A stretch of 64,000 bases of DNA from Candidatus Caccoplasma merdavium (GCA_018715595.1 DVLI01000006.1:22085-86084), one strand, 5' to 3'. Positions 26,308-35,307 are shown, numbered from the stretch's first letter. Numbers and translations are program-made. Notes: generated by a model from the letters alone, not told the origin.

Positions 26308-27690
26308 TTAGCGGGAGAATTTCCACCAGTCGAGGTTGAAGAGTTTGCACCCTTTCCGGCCCTTGAAGACAAAATAGAGGTCGTGGACGCCCGATACGTT
26401 GCCGCTCGCGTCGCTTTTCAACCGCTTCCATTGTTCCCAGCCTCCGGTTGATGGCACGTCGACCCGGGCGACGACCGTCCCGCCGATGCTGTCGAGTCGC
26501 ACTTCGATGATCCCGCCGCGCCGTGCGCTTGCGGCGGCGACATGGAATTTCTTCGGACTGTTGTGGCCGAAGTCGACGGCACGCACTTTGAGGTAGTCGC
26601 CGTCGTGTATGTCGGCAATGTAGATTCCTGTCGTGGCGTTGGGTTCCGATTTCACCCCGCGCGAGAATGCCATCGTTTCGGCCTCGGTGCGCTTGTAGGG
26701 GTTGAGGGTGCCTACCGGGTCTACCCCTTCATTGGTGGCGTAGATGAGGGGAAAGGTCCCGTCGGCGTTGTACTCAAACCGCTCCACGGCGACCGAGCGG
26801 CCGAAGCCCCCGCCGCCCGGCAACTTGCCGGTGTGATAGAAGAGGTAGGAATTTCCTTTGTAGTCGGCCACCCCCACATGGTTGGTAAAGGCGCCGGTCT
26901 CTTGCAGGGGCATGACTTCGCCCATGTATCGCCACGGCCCCGTGGGGCTCGGGCTCATCGAGTAGGCGATGTGTTCGGGTACCCCGCCGGCGGCATAGAG
27001 CAGGTAGTAATTGTCGCCGCGTTTGCAGAGCCAGGGGCCTTCGGTATAGGTGTCGGGATATTTTACCTCTTTTGTCCGTTTCTCGGGATTGGGGGCACCG
27101 AAACTCTCGACGGTCTGTTCCACCCGTTGCACGTCGCCTTTGAACGACACCATGTCTTCGTTGAGCTCGGCCAGGTAGAGGTGGGGATTACCCCAGTAGA
27201 GGAAGGCCCTGCCGTCGTCGTCGATGAAGACGGTGGGGTCGATGTAGTCCCAACTGCCGTCGCAGAGGGGTTTCCCGAGGGCGTCTTTGAAGGGTCCCGT
27301 GGGCGAATCGCCCACGGCCACGCCGATGGCCATGGCGTTAGTGAGTTTCGAGTGCAGGCACACATACCAGTAGAACTTGCCGTTGCGTTCGATGCACTGC
27401 GAGGCCCAGGCCCGGTCATCGGCCCAGGCAAACGATTCGATGGCCAGCGGGGAGCCGTGGTCGGTCCAGTTGACCATGTCCTCGGTCGAATAGACGCGCC
27501 ACTCCTGCATCCAGAAAAAGTCGGCACGCTCTTCGTCGTGACCCGTGTAGAGGTAGAGGGTGCCGTCGTGCACCATCGGTGCCGGGTCGGAGGTGTAACA
27601 GGTTTGCACGATGGGGTTTTGGGCTTCCAGCCATGCCGGGGCAAGCAGGGCCAGTGCGGCCGGAAGGAGTTTTTTCGCTGGGCGTTTCAT
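26308..27690 (-). CDS. GH43 glycosidase with CBM6-like module
   Basis: A 460-residue exported enzyme with an N-terminal signal (MKRPAKKLLPAALALLAPAW). The five-bladed propeller carries the GH43 acids: base Asp35 in YTSDPAPMV, pKa-modulating Asp151 in DYIDPTVFIDDDG, and acid Glu217 in DTYTEGPWL. From about 335 a CBM6-like beta-sandwich follows (YKRTEAETMAFSRGV ... VHDLYFVFKGRKGCKLFNLDW). GH43 members with CBM6 act on arabinoxylan or xylo-oligosaccharides, usually as arabinofuranosidase or xylosidase. It is the last gene of a three-gene glycosidase cluster, 14 bases after the GH97 stop. Confidence 0.88.
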   Translation of the reverse strand: MKRPAKKLLPAALALLAPAWLEAQNPIVQTCYTSDPAPMVHDGTLYLYTGHDEERADFFWMQEWRVYSTEDMVNWTDHGSPLAIESFAWADDRAWASQCIERNGKFYWYVCLHSKLTNAMAIGVAVGDSPTGPFKDALGKPLCDGSWDYIDPTVFIDDDGRAFLYWGNPHLYLAELNEDMVSFKGDVQRVEQTVESFGAPNPEKRTKEVKYPDTYTEGPWLCKRGDNYYLLYAAGGVPEHIAYSMSPSPTGPWRYMGEVMPLQETGAFTNHVGVADYKGNSYLFYHTGKLPGGGGFGRSVAVERFEYNADGTFPLIYATNEGVDPVGTLNPYKRTEAETMAFSRGVKSEPNATTGIYIADIHDGDYLKVRAVDFGHNSPKKFHVAAASARRGGIIEVRLDSIGGTVVARVDVPSTGGWEQWKRLKSDASGNVSGVHDLYFVFKGRKGCKLFNLDWWKFSR

Positions 27691-27704
27691 CTCTGTCCGA
27701 TGTT

Positions 27705-29654
27705 TTAGTTGTGAATGACCACTCCGCCGTTGGTGGGAATGGTGACCGACATCTGTTGCCTTTTCCCTATTCGGGCGGTGCGCACCCGCCCTTCGAGCCG
27801 GCTGTTGTCGTCATAGACGGTGACCGTCTCGCCGGCCTCGAACAGGGACAGGTCGAGGGTGAGGCGCACCGTCTCTTTCTGGGCATTCACCCCCACGACA
27901 TACCAGGTGTCGCCGTGGCGGCGCGCCAGGAGTATGTATTTTCCCGGGTAGCCGTCGAGGAAGCGGGTGTCGTCCCAGGTCGTGGGCACCCCCTTCATGA
28001 AGTCGATGGCCCAGGCCGGGGCGTCGGTGAGGTTGTTGGGTGCCAGGGCAAAATGCTGTACGGGGCTCTGGAACAGTATGGCCGTGGCCAGTGCGAAGAC
28101 CTCGGAGGTGACCCGCCGGCTGCCGCCCGGACGGTTCCCGGCGTTGTAGTAGCGGTTGAGCGTGCTGCCGCCGAAATCCATGCTTCCCACCGTGTTGCGC
28201 AGGAAGGGGTGGAGGCAGGCGTTGAAGGCTTCGGCGTCGCAACTGCTTTGCGTGAAGTTCATGTTCTCGCTGGCCAGTACCGCCTCGCTGGCGGCATAGT
28301 TGGGATACATGCGTTCCCAGCCGCGGGGCAGGGTGCAGCCGTGGAAGATGACCAGCAGGCCGTAGTCGTTGGCGTCGGCCAGAATCTCCTCGTAGAGTTG
28401 CAGGGCGGCCTGCTTGTCGCTCCCGAAGAAGTCGACCTTGATGCCCTTGATGCCGGTCTGTTGCAGCCATTTCATCTCCCGGCGGCGTCTGATGAGGTTG
28501 TGCATCTTGCCGCGCGGCCCCTGCGGGGCATCGTTCCAGTAGCCGTTGGAGTTGTACCACAGGTAGAGACCCACCCCCTTGGTGCGGGCGTAGGCGGCCA
28601 GCTCCTCGATACCCTCGTAGCCGATGCGGGTGTCCCACCAGGCATCGACGAGTACCGTGCGGTAGCCCATCTCGGCACAGAAGTCGATGTAGCGTTTCTG
28701 TTCGGCGTAGTTCATGCTGCCGTCGCCGGCGATAATCCAGCTCCATGTGCCGCAGCCATACTCGTCGGCATACTCTTTCGAGGGCTCATAGAGCGGCTCG
28801 ACGAGGTCGAAGGCCACCGTCGTCTCGACCACCGGCGCGAGGGTGCGTCCCACGGTGAGGGTGCGCCACGGCGTTTGTCCCGGCAGGGTGATGCCCGGTG
28901 AGGACGAGCCGTTGCCGTTGAACTCCTTCTCTTGCGGGAAACCGATGGTATAGAGCCCGTCGGCATGTCCCAGGAGCCGGCCGGCGCAGTAGCGGCTGTC
29001 GACGCCCGTCTCCGAAATCAGCACCCACCCCCGGTCGGCGATGCGGAAGAGACCGGGAAAGGTGTACCCTTCGCCCAGTCCGTTCTTGCCCGGTGTGTCG
29101 TCGGGGGTGTAGGGGGTCTCGTAGCTCGGGGTCGTGCGGGCGAATCCGCCCATGGCCGGGCTTTGCGGGCAGAGGAACGTCGTGCTTCCGGCGGGGAGCC
29201 TGAACCCCGTGGCCTCCTGCCGCACCACGCTGCACAGCGTTTCGCCGGTGCGGCAGAGGGTGTAGCGGAACGCCACATCGTTGTTGCCCACGCTGAACGT
29301 TACCACGAAGGCTCTCTTGCCGTTCTGTTCAAACGGTATGTCGACCGTGTGGGCGAGGTGGCGTACTTGGCTTTTCTTGATGTTTTTGAGGCTGTAAGTC
29401 TCGTCGATGACCTGCACTCCGGTCGCTTTGCCCAGCCGCAGGTCCCGGGTGAAGTCGCCCGCGTCGGTTATGAAGCCGAGGGGAGAGGGGTCGAGGAAGG
29501 TGATACCGTCGTATAATATGCGGTAGGAGGCATGGCCGCCGCTGTCGGAGACGATGACCGTGAGCCGTCGGTCGGGGCTCGACAGGCTCAGTTCCCCGGC
29601 ACACAGGAGGGAGGCGCAACATATTGCCAGCAGCATCAATGTCAGTTTTTTCAT
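27705..29654 (-). CDS. GH97 glycosidase, retaining (alpha-galactosidase-like) group
   Basis: A 649-residue exported enzyme with signal peptide MKKLTLMLLAICCASLLCAG. It has the GH97 N-terminal beta-supersandwich (about 24-290), a barrel and a C-terminal sheet. In the barrel, GIKVDFFGSDKQ places Asp408 as nucleophile, as in retaining GH97 enzymes (alpha-galactosidase type), rather than the Glu bases of inverting SusB glucosidases. The motif GCTLPRGWERMYPNYAASEAV is also typical. The substrate could be alpha-galactoside or beta-L-arabinopyranoside. It is flanked on the same strand by two GH43 genes. Confidence 0.87.
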   Translation of the reverse strand: MKKLTLMLLAICCASLLCAGELSLSSPDRRLTVIVSDSGGHASYRILYDGITFLDPSPLGFITDAGDFTRDLRLGKATGVQVIDETYSLKNIKKSQVRHLAHTVDIPFEQNGKRAFVVTFSVGNNDVAFRYTLCRTGETLCSVVRQEATGFRLPAGSTTFLCPQSPAMGGFARTTPSYETPYTPDDTPGKNGLGEGYTFPGLFRIADRGWVLISETGVDSRYCAGRLLGHADGLYTIGFPQEKEFNGNGSSSPGITLPGQTPWRTLTVGRTLAPVVETTVAFDLVEPLYEPSKEYADEYGCGTWSWIIAGDGSMNYAEQKRYIDFCAEMGYRTVLVDAWWDTRIGYEGIEELAAYARTKGVGLYLWYNSNGYWNDAPQGPRGKMHNLIRRRREMKWLQQTGIKGIKVDFFGSDKQAALQLYEEILADANDYGLLVIFHGCTLPRGWERMYPNYAASEAVLASENMNFTQSSCDAEAFNACLHPFLRNTVGSMDFGGSTLNRYYNAGNRPGGSRRVTSEVFALATAILFQSPVQHFALAPNNLTDAPAWAIDFMKGVPTTWDDTRFLDGYPGKYILLARRHGDTWYVVGVNAQKETVRLTLDLSLFEAGETVTVYDDNSRLEGRVRTARIGKRQQMSVTIPTNGGVVIHN

Positions 29655-29719
29655 GGAGGTATGGATTAAGGGTGGGTTGAATTTTCGGTGGAGCGGAAGG
29701 AGGAGGGCGGCGGGAGCGT

Positions 29720-31324
29720 TCATTCGTCGAGGCGTTTATAGTCGAAGAAGTCGACGTCGATGTGTCCGCCCGTCGCTTGGGTGGCATAGTTGAAGAGGGC
29801 GAACTTGGTGCCCATGAAGAAGCGGCGGTAATCGAATGTCATGTTGAAATCCGTGCCGATTCGTCGCCATTGCTTGTTGTCGCGACTGTAATAGAAGGTG
29901 GCGATGTCGCGGCCGACCCTGAAATCGCCGTCGATGCGCAGGTAGAGGGTGTCGGAGGTGAGCGCAACGGTCTCGTGTGTCCTTGTTTTGACGTCGGAGA
30001 CCCGTTTCTCCTTTTCGGTCAGGCTCACCGACTGGCTCTGCATCGAGAGTTGTTTTTTCCCGTCCCGGCAGGTAATCGCCAATACGCCCGCATCGCTGTT
30101 GAACGCGGCAAATCCCGCCACGTCGCCCTCTTTCATGCCCGAGAGGTCGAGGGCGACGATGCCCCGGCACCGGGGCCCTTCCATGCGTTGGGTGAGGGTG
30201 TTCGGCGCCAGGAACAGATTTTCCACCACCCGTCCTGTCGTGAGGCGCAGGAATCCTTTGCGGGCTGTCAGCGAACGGCATGCGTCGATGGGGTTGTGGT
30301 TCCACTGCCAGTTGCGTTTCAGGTTCCCGTCATTGAAATCGTCGCTGACCGTCAGCCCCGGCGAAGAAAATCCCGCCACGGGTTTGTCCATTTTCCCGGG
30401 TACCCGTCCCGACTCGTCGCCCAGCAGGGGCCAGCCGTCGACCCAGCGGCAGGGCATGAGGGTAAGCACCCGGCCCACGCCTCCGCGGTCTTGGAAGATG
30501 ATGCCGTACCAGTTGCCCCGGCCGTCGTCGACGATGGTTCCCTGCCCCACATAGGGAAAGCCCGCAAACGCATCTTCGAGAATCACCCGTTTCTCATACG
30601 GTCCCGTGATGTGGTCGGCGCGGTAGCAGACCTGGCGGCGGGGAGCACCGGCCGGCCATGAAACCATCAGCAGGTAGTAGCGGCCGTCGTGTTTGACGAC
30701 GCGGCTCCCTTCGAGCAGTCCGGTCTCTTCGGCGTCGCGCACGAAGAGGGTGGTATCGACCCCGCCGGGCAGTACCCCGGTCAGGTCGGGTTTCAGTTCC
30801 CGCAGTTGTCCCGTGCCGTAGAAGACATAGGCCCGGCCGTCATCGTCGAAGAAGAGGGAGGCGTCGTGGAAGTGGGGCAGTCGGGCCATGAGCGACCACT
30901 TGCCGGCGGGATTGTCGGTGGTGTAGAGGTAGCCTTTGAAGGGGGTGTCGTTGGGTGAGAAATAGGCGTAGTAGCGACCGTCGCGGTAACGCAGCGAGGT
31001 GGCCCACTGTCCGCGTCCGTAGACGGTGCCCTCCACCATGTCATATTGGGGCTTGTCGTCGAGACGGTCGTAGAGGTAGCTCGCGATGTCCCAGTGGACC
31101 AAGTCTTTGGAGTGCATGACGGGAGCGCCCGGCATGAGGTGCATCGTGGTGCTCACCAGGTAGAAGTCGTCGCCCACGCGTATCACGTCGGGGTCGGGAA
31201 TGTCGGCCCACACGACGGGGTTGGTAAACGTCCCGTCGCCGTTGTCGCCCGATGAGGCGCAAGCGGTGTGCCCCGGCATGAAACAGCCTAGGACGAAAGC
31301 CAGGGATAAAAGCGTGTTTTTCAT
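29720..31324 (-). CDS. GH43 glycosidase with C-terminal beta-sandwich
   Basis: A 534-residue exported enzyme. The GH43 acids are Asp44 in ADIPDPDVIRVG, Asp154 in FHDASLFFDDDG and Glu205 in LLEGSRVVKHDG. After about residue 340 a second beta-sandwich follows, of the kind joined to GH43 beta-xylosidases and arabinofuranosidases (subfamily 12-like). The signal region MKNTLLSLAFVLGCFMPGHTAC may be cleaved as an ordinary or a lipoprotein signal, as the Cys at 22 is not in a strict lipobox. It is the first gene of the GH43-GH97-GH43 cluster. No SusC/SusD pair lies next to it. Confidence 0.88.
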   Translation of the reverse strand: MKNTLLSLAFVLGCFMPGHTACASSGDNGDGTFTNPVVWADIPDPDVIRVGDDFYLVSTTMHLMPGAPVMHSKDLVHWDIASYLYDRLDDKPQYDMVEGTVYGRGQWATSLRYRDGRYYAYFSPNDTPFKGYLYTTDNPAGKWSLMARLPHFHDASLFFDDDGRAYVFYGTGQLRELKPDLTGVLPGGVDTTLFVRDAEETGLLEGSRVVKHDGRYYLLMVSWPAGAPRRQVCYRADHITGPYEKRVILEDAFAGFPYVGQGTIVDDGRGNWYGIIFQDRGGVGRVLTLMPCRWVDGWPLLGDESGRVPGKMDKPVAGFSSPGLTVSDDFNDGNLKRNWQWNHNPIDACRSLTARKGFLRLTTGRVVENLFLAPNTLTQRMEGPRCRGIVALDLSGMKEGDVAGFAAFNSDAGVLAITCRDGKKQLSMQSQSVSLTEKEKRVSDVKTRTHETVALTSDTLYLRIDGDFRVGRDIATFYYSRDNKQWRRIGTDFNMTFDYRRFFMGTKFALFNYATQATGGHIDVDFFDYKRLDE

Positions 31325-31355
31325 GGTCGATTTTCTGTTGGGAAGCGTTCAAAAT

Positions 31356-31408
31356 CACCCCCCCCGTGGTTCTCCCGGGGAACGGCGCGGAAGAAAAAGG
31401 GGGGGGTG
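31356..31408. repeat. C8/G8 inverted tracts upstream of the glycosidase cluster
   Basis: CACCCCCCCC at 31356-31365 and GGGGGGGGTG at 31399-31408 can pair as a 10-bp GC stem, with a smaller hairpin (GTTCTCCCGGGGAAC) inside. The unit lies between the GNAT stop (31414) and the GH43 start (31324). It may terminate the cdd-GNAT transcript. Eight-base homopolymers are prone to slippage. Confidence 0.6.
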
Positions 31409-31413
31409 TGGAA

Positions 31414-31938
31414 TTAAGAATCCTTCATTCTTTTCTCGAAGCGGAAAAACTCTTTTTGAAATTCGGGTTCATCGTCGCTCGTCCCGCTCGCTTTGTGATG
31501 GGCATTGAAAAACTCGACGATGTGAAACCCGCACTTGTTGACGTAAAAATGGATATTCCGTTTCTCGAAATAGGGGGTTACCAATTCCCACACCCGGGTC
31601 TCGGGATAGCGGCGTTCTATTTCCCGCCACACGATTTCGCCCAACCCGCGTCCATGGAACGCGGGCAGGATATAGAACAATTCCATGCTGTTGTGCCGGG
31701 TTTCGGGGTTGATGTTCAGGACGACGCCTCCGATTTTCTGCCCGTGATAGAAAACGGCATACACCACCGACCCGCGTTTGCGAAGCGATTTCTCCACCTC
31801 GTCGAGGGGAACTGCGTTGCGACCGGCGGCGTTGCCGAAATGTTCGACAACGGCAATGGAGAAAACGGCGGCGGTTTCTTTGGCAAAATCGCCGAAAGCA
31901 CGTTCTTCGACAAGAACAAAATCAATATCCTTCTCCAT
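31414..31938 (-). CDS. GNAT-family N-acetyltransferase
   Basis: A 174-residue acetyltransferase of the GNAT fold. The acetyl-CoA loop is in the segment LPAFHGRGLGEIVWREIE (the Q/RxxGxG/A position reads HGRGLG), and the C-terminal half has the usual FEKRNIHFYVNKCGFHIVEFF strand pair. The substrate is unknown. The ATG at 31938 is preferred over a TTG four codons upstream. It follows cdd by 14 bases and is probably co-transcribed with it. Confidence 0.8.
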   Translation of the reverse strand: MEKDIDFVLVEERAFGDFAKETAAVFSIAVVEHFGNAAGRNAVPLDEVEKSLRKRGSVVYAVFYHGQKIGGVVLNINPETRHNSMELFYILPAFHGRGLGEIVWREIERRYPETRVWELVTPYFEKRNIHFYVNKCGFHIVEFFNAHHKASGTSDDEPEFQKEFFRFEKRMKDS

Positions 31939-31952
31939 GAGGTTCTGCAAGG

Positions 31953-32423
31953 TTACAATTCAAAACTCAGCGGCAGCAGGTCGGCCGCCGACTCGGCAAT
32001 GTATATCTCTTCGGCGCCACACATGAGAATGCGCAACGGCTGCCCGTAACGCATCTCGATCTCGCGCATGACCTGGCGGCAGGCTCCGCACGGGGTGACG
32101 GGTTTCCCGATGGCCTGCCCCTTGTCGCAGGCGGCCAGGGCTATCGCCACCGGCGGTACGGTTCCCGCCGTGGCGCCGGCGGCAAAGAGTGCCACCCGCT
32201 CGGCACAAAGGCCCACGGGGTAGGAGGCGTTTTCCTGGTTGCTGCCCGGTATGATGCGGCCGTCGGAGAGCGCCACCGCCGCTCCTACGGCAAATCGGGA
32301 ATAGGGGGCATAAGCCCCTTGGGTGGCTTCTCGCGCCGCCGTGACTAATTTTTTTTCGCGGTCGCTCAATTCATTATAACGACAAACCGTTATCTTTGCC
32401 GATAGTTGCAGGTGTCTTGCCAT
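31953..32423 (-). CDS. cdd: Cytidine deaminase
   Basis: A 156-residue zinc enzyme that deaminates cytidine and deoxycytidine in pyrimidine salvage. The zinc ligands and catalytic acid are in GLCAERVALFAAG (Cys and the CAE Glu) and TPCGACRQVMRE (two Cys), the three-cysteine pattern of tetrameric cytidine deaminases. The substrate loop SRFAVGAAV is intact. Its start is divergent from the glucosaminidase gene. A TATATTTG element lies 25 bases upstream. Confidence 0.95.
   Translation of the reverse strand: MARHLQLSAKITVCRYNELSDREKKLVTAAREATQGAYAPYSRFAVGAAVALSDGRIIPGSNQENASYPVGLCAERVALFAAGATAGTVPPVAIALAACDKGQAIGKPVTPCGACRQVMREIEMRYGQPLRILMCGAEEIYIAESAADLLPLSFEL
32391..32398 (+). promoter_or_regulatory. 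Possible -7 element for the glucosaminidase gene
   Basis: TATCTTTG on the plus strand, inside the first codons of the divergent cdd gene and 116 bases before the ATG at 32515. No -33 box is seen, so the call is weak. Confidence 0.35.
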
Positions 32424-32448
32424 GGCTCGGTCGTGTTGGTAATCTTCA

Positions 32449-32456
32449 CAAATATA
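32449..32456 (-). promoter_or_regulatory. -7 element for cdd
   Basis: TATATTTG on the minus strand, 25 bases before the cdd ATG. A TTTG at 32474-32471 lies 14 bases further up, short of the usual spacing. Confidence 0.45.
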
Positions 32457-32514
32457 AGGTTATTTTCCCACAAATCCATGTCCCGGCACCCATTTTGATA
32501 ACTGTTTTGTCTCT

Positions 32515-33399
32515 ATGAAGCACTGCCGAAAACTTCTTTTTACCTGCCTTTTGTCGCTGATGGCCGCAACGGTGTTTGCCCAGTCGAAAAACCCCATCTA
32601 TATCGATTATATCAACAAATACAAGGATATTGCCATCGAGCACCAGAAACGCTACCGGATTCCGGCCAGCATCACCTTGGCGCAAGGTCTCATCGAGTCG
32701 GCCGCCGGAACCAGCGAACTGGCCCGCAAATCGAACAACCATTTCGGCATCAAGTGCCACAACGCCTGGGAGGGGAAACGGGTGTATCACGACGACGATG
32801 AGAAAGGCGAGTGTTTCAGGAAATACCGCAATCCCAAGGATTCGTATGAAGACCATGCCCTGTTCCTCACCAAAAGCCCGCGCTACGAGAAACTCTTCAA
32901 GCTCGACATCACCGACTACAAAGGGTGGGCACACGGCCTGAAACGCTGCGGCTATGCCACCGACAAGGCTTATGCGAGTAAACTCATTCAGATGATAGAG
33001 CTCTATGGCCTGCACCGCTACGACGGCAAAGGGTTGCCCCGCATGCCCAAGAATTATGAATACCACGACATGGAGTCGAAGTGGGGCCTTCCTTATGTGG
33101 TGGCCCGGGAGGGCGACACGCAACGGCTCATTGCCCGGGAGTTTGAGTTGTATGCCTATCAGATACGCCGCTTCAACGACTTTCCCCGCCGCTACAAGCT
33201 CCAAGCCGGCGACATCGTCTACCTCAAAGCCAAACGCCGCCGCGCCCAAAAGCCCAACAAGACCCATACGCTGGCCGCCGGCGAATCGCTGCACGACGTG
33301 GCGCAAATGTACGGCATCAAGTTGAAGGTGCTCCTGCGTCGCAATGACATCTCGGGCGACAGAGTTCCCCGGGTGGGCGACGTGCTGCGGTTGCGCTGA
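32515..33399 (+). CDS. Peptidoglycan glucosaminidase (GH73) with LysM domains
   Basis: A 294-residue exported cell-wall hydrolase. After a signal peptide (1-22, ending VFA) the GH73 domain covers about 25-170, with the catalytic Glu in GLIESAAGTSELARKSNNHF and the FGIKC motif. Two LysM-like peptidoglycan-binding repeats follow (about 195-237, beginning YVVAREGDTQRLI, and 248-294, beginning HTLAAGESLHDVA). It would cleave between GlcNAc and MurNAc during wall turnover. It converges with the ParB-like gene, with a hairpin between. Confidence 0.92.
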   Translation: MKHCRKLLFTCLLSLMAATVFAQSKNPIYIDYINKYKDIAIEHQKRYRIPASITLAQGLIESAAGTSELARKSNNHFGIKCHNAWEGKRVYHDDDEKGECFRKYRNPKDSYEDHALFLTKSPRYEKLFKLDITDYKGWAHGLKRCGYATDKAYASKLIQMIELYGLHRYDGKGLPRMPKNYEYHDMESKWGLPYVVAREGDTQRLIAREFELYAYQIRRFNDFPRRYKLQAGDIVYLKAKRRRAQKPNKTHTLAAGESLHDVAQMYGIKLKVLLRRNDISGDRVPRVGDVLRLR

Positions 33400-33437
33400 A
33401 ATGGTGGTGCACCGTCGCAATGACAAGGGAAAAGGCA

Positions 33438-33470
33438 GCGAGCCGGCCGAAAGTCTTTCGGCCGGCTCGC
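33438..33470. terminator. 16-bp perfect inverted repeat between convergent genes
   Basis: GCGAGCCGGCCGAAAG (33438-33453) and CTTTCGGCCGGCTCGC (33455-33470) are separated by one base. It most likely ends transcripts from both sides: the glucosaminidase (plus) and the ParB-like cassette (minus). There is no strong T-tract; TTTTCCCTT follows on the minus strand. Confidence 0.6.
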
Positions 33471-33497
33471 TGGCAAAAGGGGCTGCCCCGAGGGGCG

Positions 33498-34025
33498 TCA
33501 ATCGTCGGTAAGCGAGAAATCCTTATTGGCAAAAAGTGCCGCCAATCCGGTAATCTGTTTCAGGCGCAACAGCTCATCTTTGTCCATGCCTATGTTGCGC
33601 TCTATCCAGCGGTCGGACATGCCGGCCTTGGTCAGTTCCGAGACGATTTCGCTCATCAACTCCACGTTGTGCGTGCCGCGGGCCCGGTTGTGGCGTATCG
33701 TCGAGGCCATGCGGTTGGAAAGGTCTTTTTCGATGACCACCACGGGCAAGAGGCCGTGTTCGCGTTCGAAGATGCGACGGGAGGTCTTCATCACCAGGTA
33801 CCGGTGATAGCCGTCGACCAGTTCATAGACATCTTTGTCGGCGACATAGTAACACACGCAAGGCATCGTGTAGCCGTCTTCCCATATCGAGAGTTCGAGC
33901 AATTTCATCTCGGGAGGAGCCACCACGTTGGGGTTATAGGCATTGGCCACCACCTTGTCGACCGGGACGGGTATGACTTTGTAGACGGGACTTCTGTATC
34001 GCTCTTCATTCTTTATTTTCGCCAT
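33498..34025 (-). CDS. ParB/Srx-fold protein, IbrB-like
   Basis: A 175-residue protein with a ParB/sulfiredoxin-fold domain. The N-terminal part has IPVPVDKVVANAYNPN and the family motif ELVDGYHRYLVMK, comparable to the GERR region of ParB. The second half is helical (NVELMSEIVSELTKAGMSD). It has no partner ParA and sits next to a DUF3440 protein. This pairing matches IbrB/IbrA of E. coli, known as activators of Ig-binding protein genes. The start overlaps the end of the DUF3440 gene by 20 bases. Function here is unknown; nucleotide or nucleic-acid work is likely from the fold. Confidence 0.8.
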   Translation of the reverse strand: MAKIKNEERYRSPVYKVIPVPVDKVVANAYNPNVVAPPEMKLLELSIWEDGYTMPCVCYYVADKDVYELVDGYHRYLVMKTSRRIFEREHGLLPVVVIEKDLSNRMASTIRHNRARGTHNVELMSEIVSELTKAGMSDRWIERNIGMDKDELLRLKQITGLAALFANKDFSLTDD

Positions 34026-35307
34026 AGTATTTTTTATATTTTTCCATAATTTGGTCGCGTCGTTCTTTCTCGGCCTTCGTGGGGGCGAAGCCCATGTATT
34101 TGCACGAATGGTCGTTTTTGAGAATGCAGATGCACATGCGTTTGAACGAGGGCAACTCCCTGAACTCCTCGATGTCGATGTCGTCGAGATATGCCATGCG
34201 CACCGGTTTTTTGTCGGTTTTGTAATTGGTCGATTCCCCGACCTCTATCTCGACCCCCATCTTCCGCAACTTGTCGATGGTCTCATCGGCCAGGCAACCG
34301 CCCTTGTCGCGCCAGAAGGCAATGCTCACGCTCAACTTGTCGAGATAGCCCTGGCGTATCTCTTCGGGCAGGGTGCTGAGCAGGAAGTGCATGTATTTTT
34401 CCCATGTCATGTTGGGCGGGCATTTCACCGTGTACCACCCCATGGCCGAGGTGTTGCCGTAGATGCCGGCAAAGTTTACGCCGTTGACACGACTTATCAT
34501 GCGCCCCCACATCTGCGGGTCGATGGCCCGGTAGAGTTGCAGGCTGGGTATCGCCGCCGAGATGAAGGGGCTGGCCACCCGTTGTTTTTCGATGGAGACG
34601 CCGGCCTGGTAATAGAGGTCGTAGAGGTGGTTGTAGGACCACCCGAAACGGCCGTTGGCCACCCACACGTCGGTCGTGCGCCAGTCATATATGGGGTAGG
34701 CATTGTAGACATCGTCGGCAATCTTGCGTGTCCACTTGAAACGCTCGTAGCAGCAATAGTTCTTGTCGCTGTGTATCGAGCGCCAGCGGTTGAAACTCTC
34801 CTGCGTGCGAATGCCCACCAGGCAGCAGGTGCGCCCCGCCCGCTTGTAACGGTGCAGCCACTCGGCAAATTTTATCTGGAAATCATAGTCCCACAAATCG
34901 TCGGAAAAGAAATCGAAATCCTCCTTCCGGTAGGCCGAGCGCGGCATTTCCCTCACCCAAAGCTCCTTCATCTCGTCGTCCCACGGGCGCCAGTAGCTTT
35001 GGTGCATCGAGGTGCAGGTCTGTACCTTGAACGGCACGCACACGCGGTAGATGTCGAGAATGTCGGTGTTTTGCGCGAGTACCTCCTCGACATATTTCAG
35101 CGTTTCGGAGTATTGCACCTCGTAGTCCATGTGGAAAACGCCGATGCGGCGATTCAACCGGTGTTTGCGCACATAGTCGATGCAGAGGTTGAGCAATACC
35201 CCGCTGTCTTTCCCGCCCGAAAAGGAGACATAGACATTGTCGAAATCGGTGAAGATTTTTTCTATGCGCGAGAGGGCCGCTTCATACACGTTACGACGTT
35301 TTTCCAT
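34006..35307 (-). CDS. PAPS-reductase-like DUF3440 protein, IbrA-like
   Basis: A 433-residue protein with an N-terminal adenine nucleotide alpha-hydrolase domain: the PP-loop SFSGGKDSGVLLN is at about 28-40, with YVRKHRLNRRIGVFHMDYE after it. This is the fold of PAPS reductase and DndC. The middle has TCCLVGIRTQESFNRWRSI, and the C-terminal half matches DUF3440 (NDHSCKYMGFAPTKAEKERR at the end). It is expected to bind ATP or PAPS. It overlaps both neighbours (17 bases with the GNAT-like gene, 20 with the ParB-like gene), so the three are translated together. No cys genes for sulfate assimilation flank it. Confidence 0.85.
   Translation of the reverse strand: MEKRRNVYEAALSRIEKIFTDFDNVYVSFSGGKDSGVLLNLCIDYVRKHRLNRRIGVFHMDYEVQYSETLKYVEEVLAQNTDILDIYRVCVPFKVQTCTSMHQSYWRPWDDEMKELWVREMPRSAYRKEDFDFFSDDLWDYDFQIKFAEWLHRYKRAGRTCCLVGIRTQESFNRWRSIHSDKNYCCYERFKWTRKIADDVYNAYPIYDWRTTDVWVANGRFGWSYNHLYDLYYQAGVSIEKQRVASPFISAAIPSLQLYRAIDPQMWGRMISRVNGVNFAGIYGNTSAMGWYTVKCPPNMTWEKYMHFLLSTLPEEIRQGYLDKLSVSIAFWRDKGGCLADETIDKLRKMGVEIEVGESTNYKTDKKPVRMAYLDDIDIEEFRELPSFKRMCICILKNDHSCKYMGFAPTKAEKERRDQIMEKYKKYYGENKE

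Noticed and set aside
26308..31324. A complete polysaccharide utilisation locus
   Set aside because: No SusC, SusD, sensor regulator or sigma/anti-sigma pair lies near the glycosidases, so only a glycosidase cluster is claimed.
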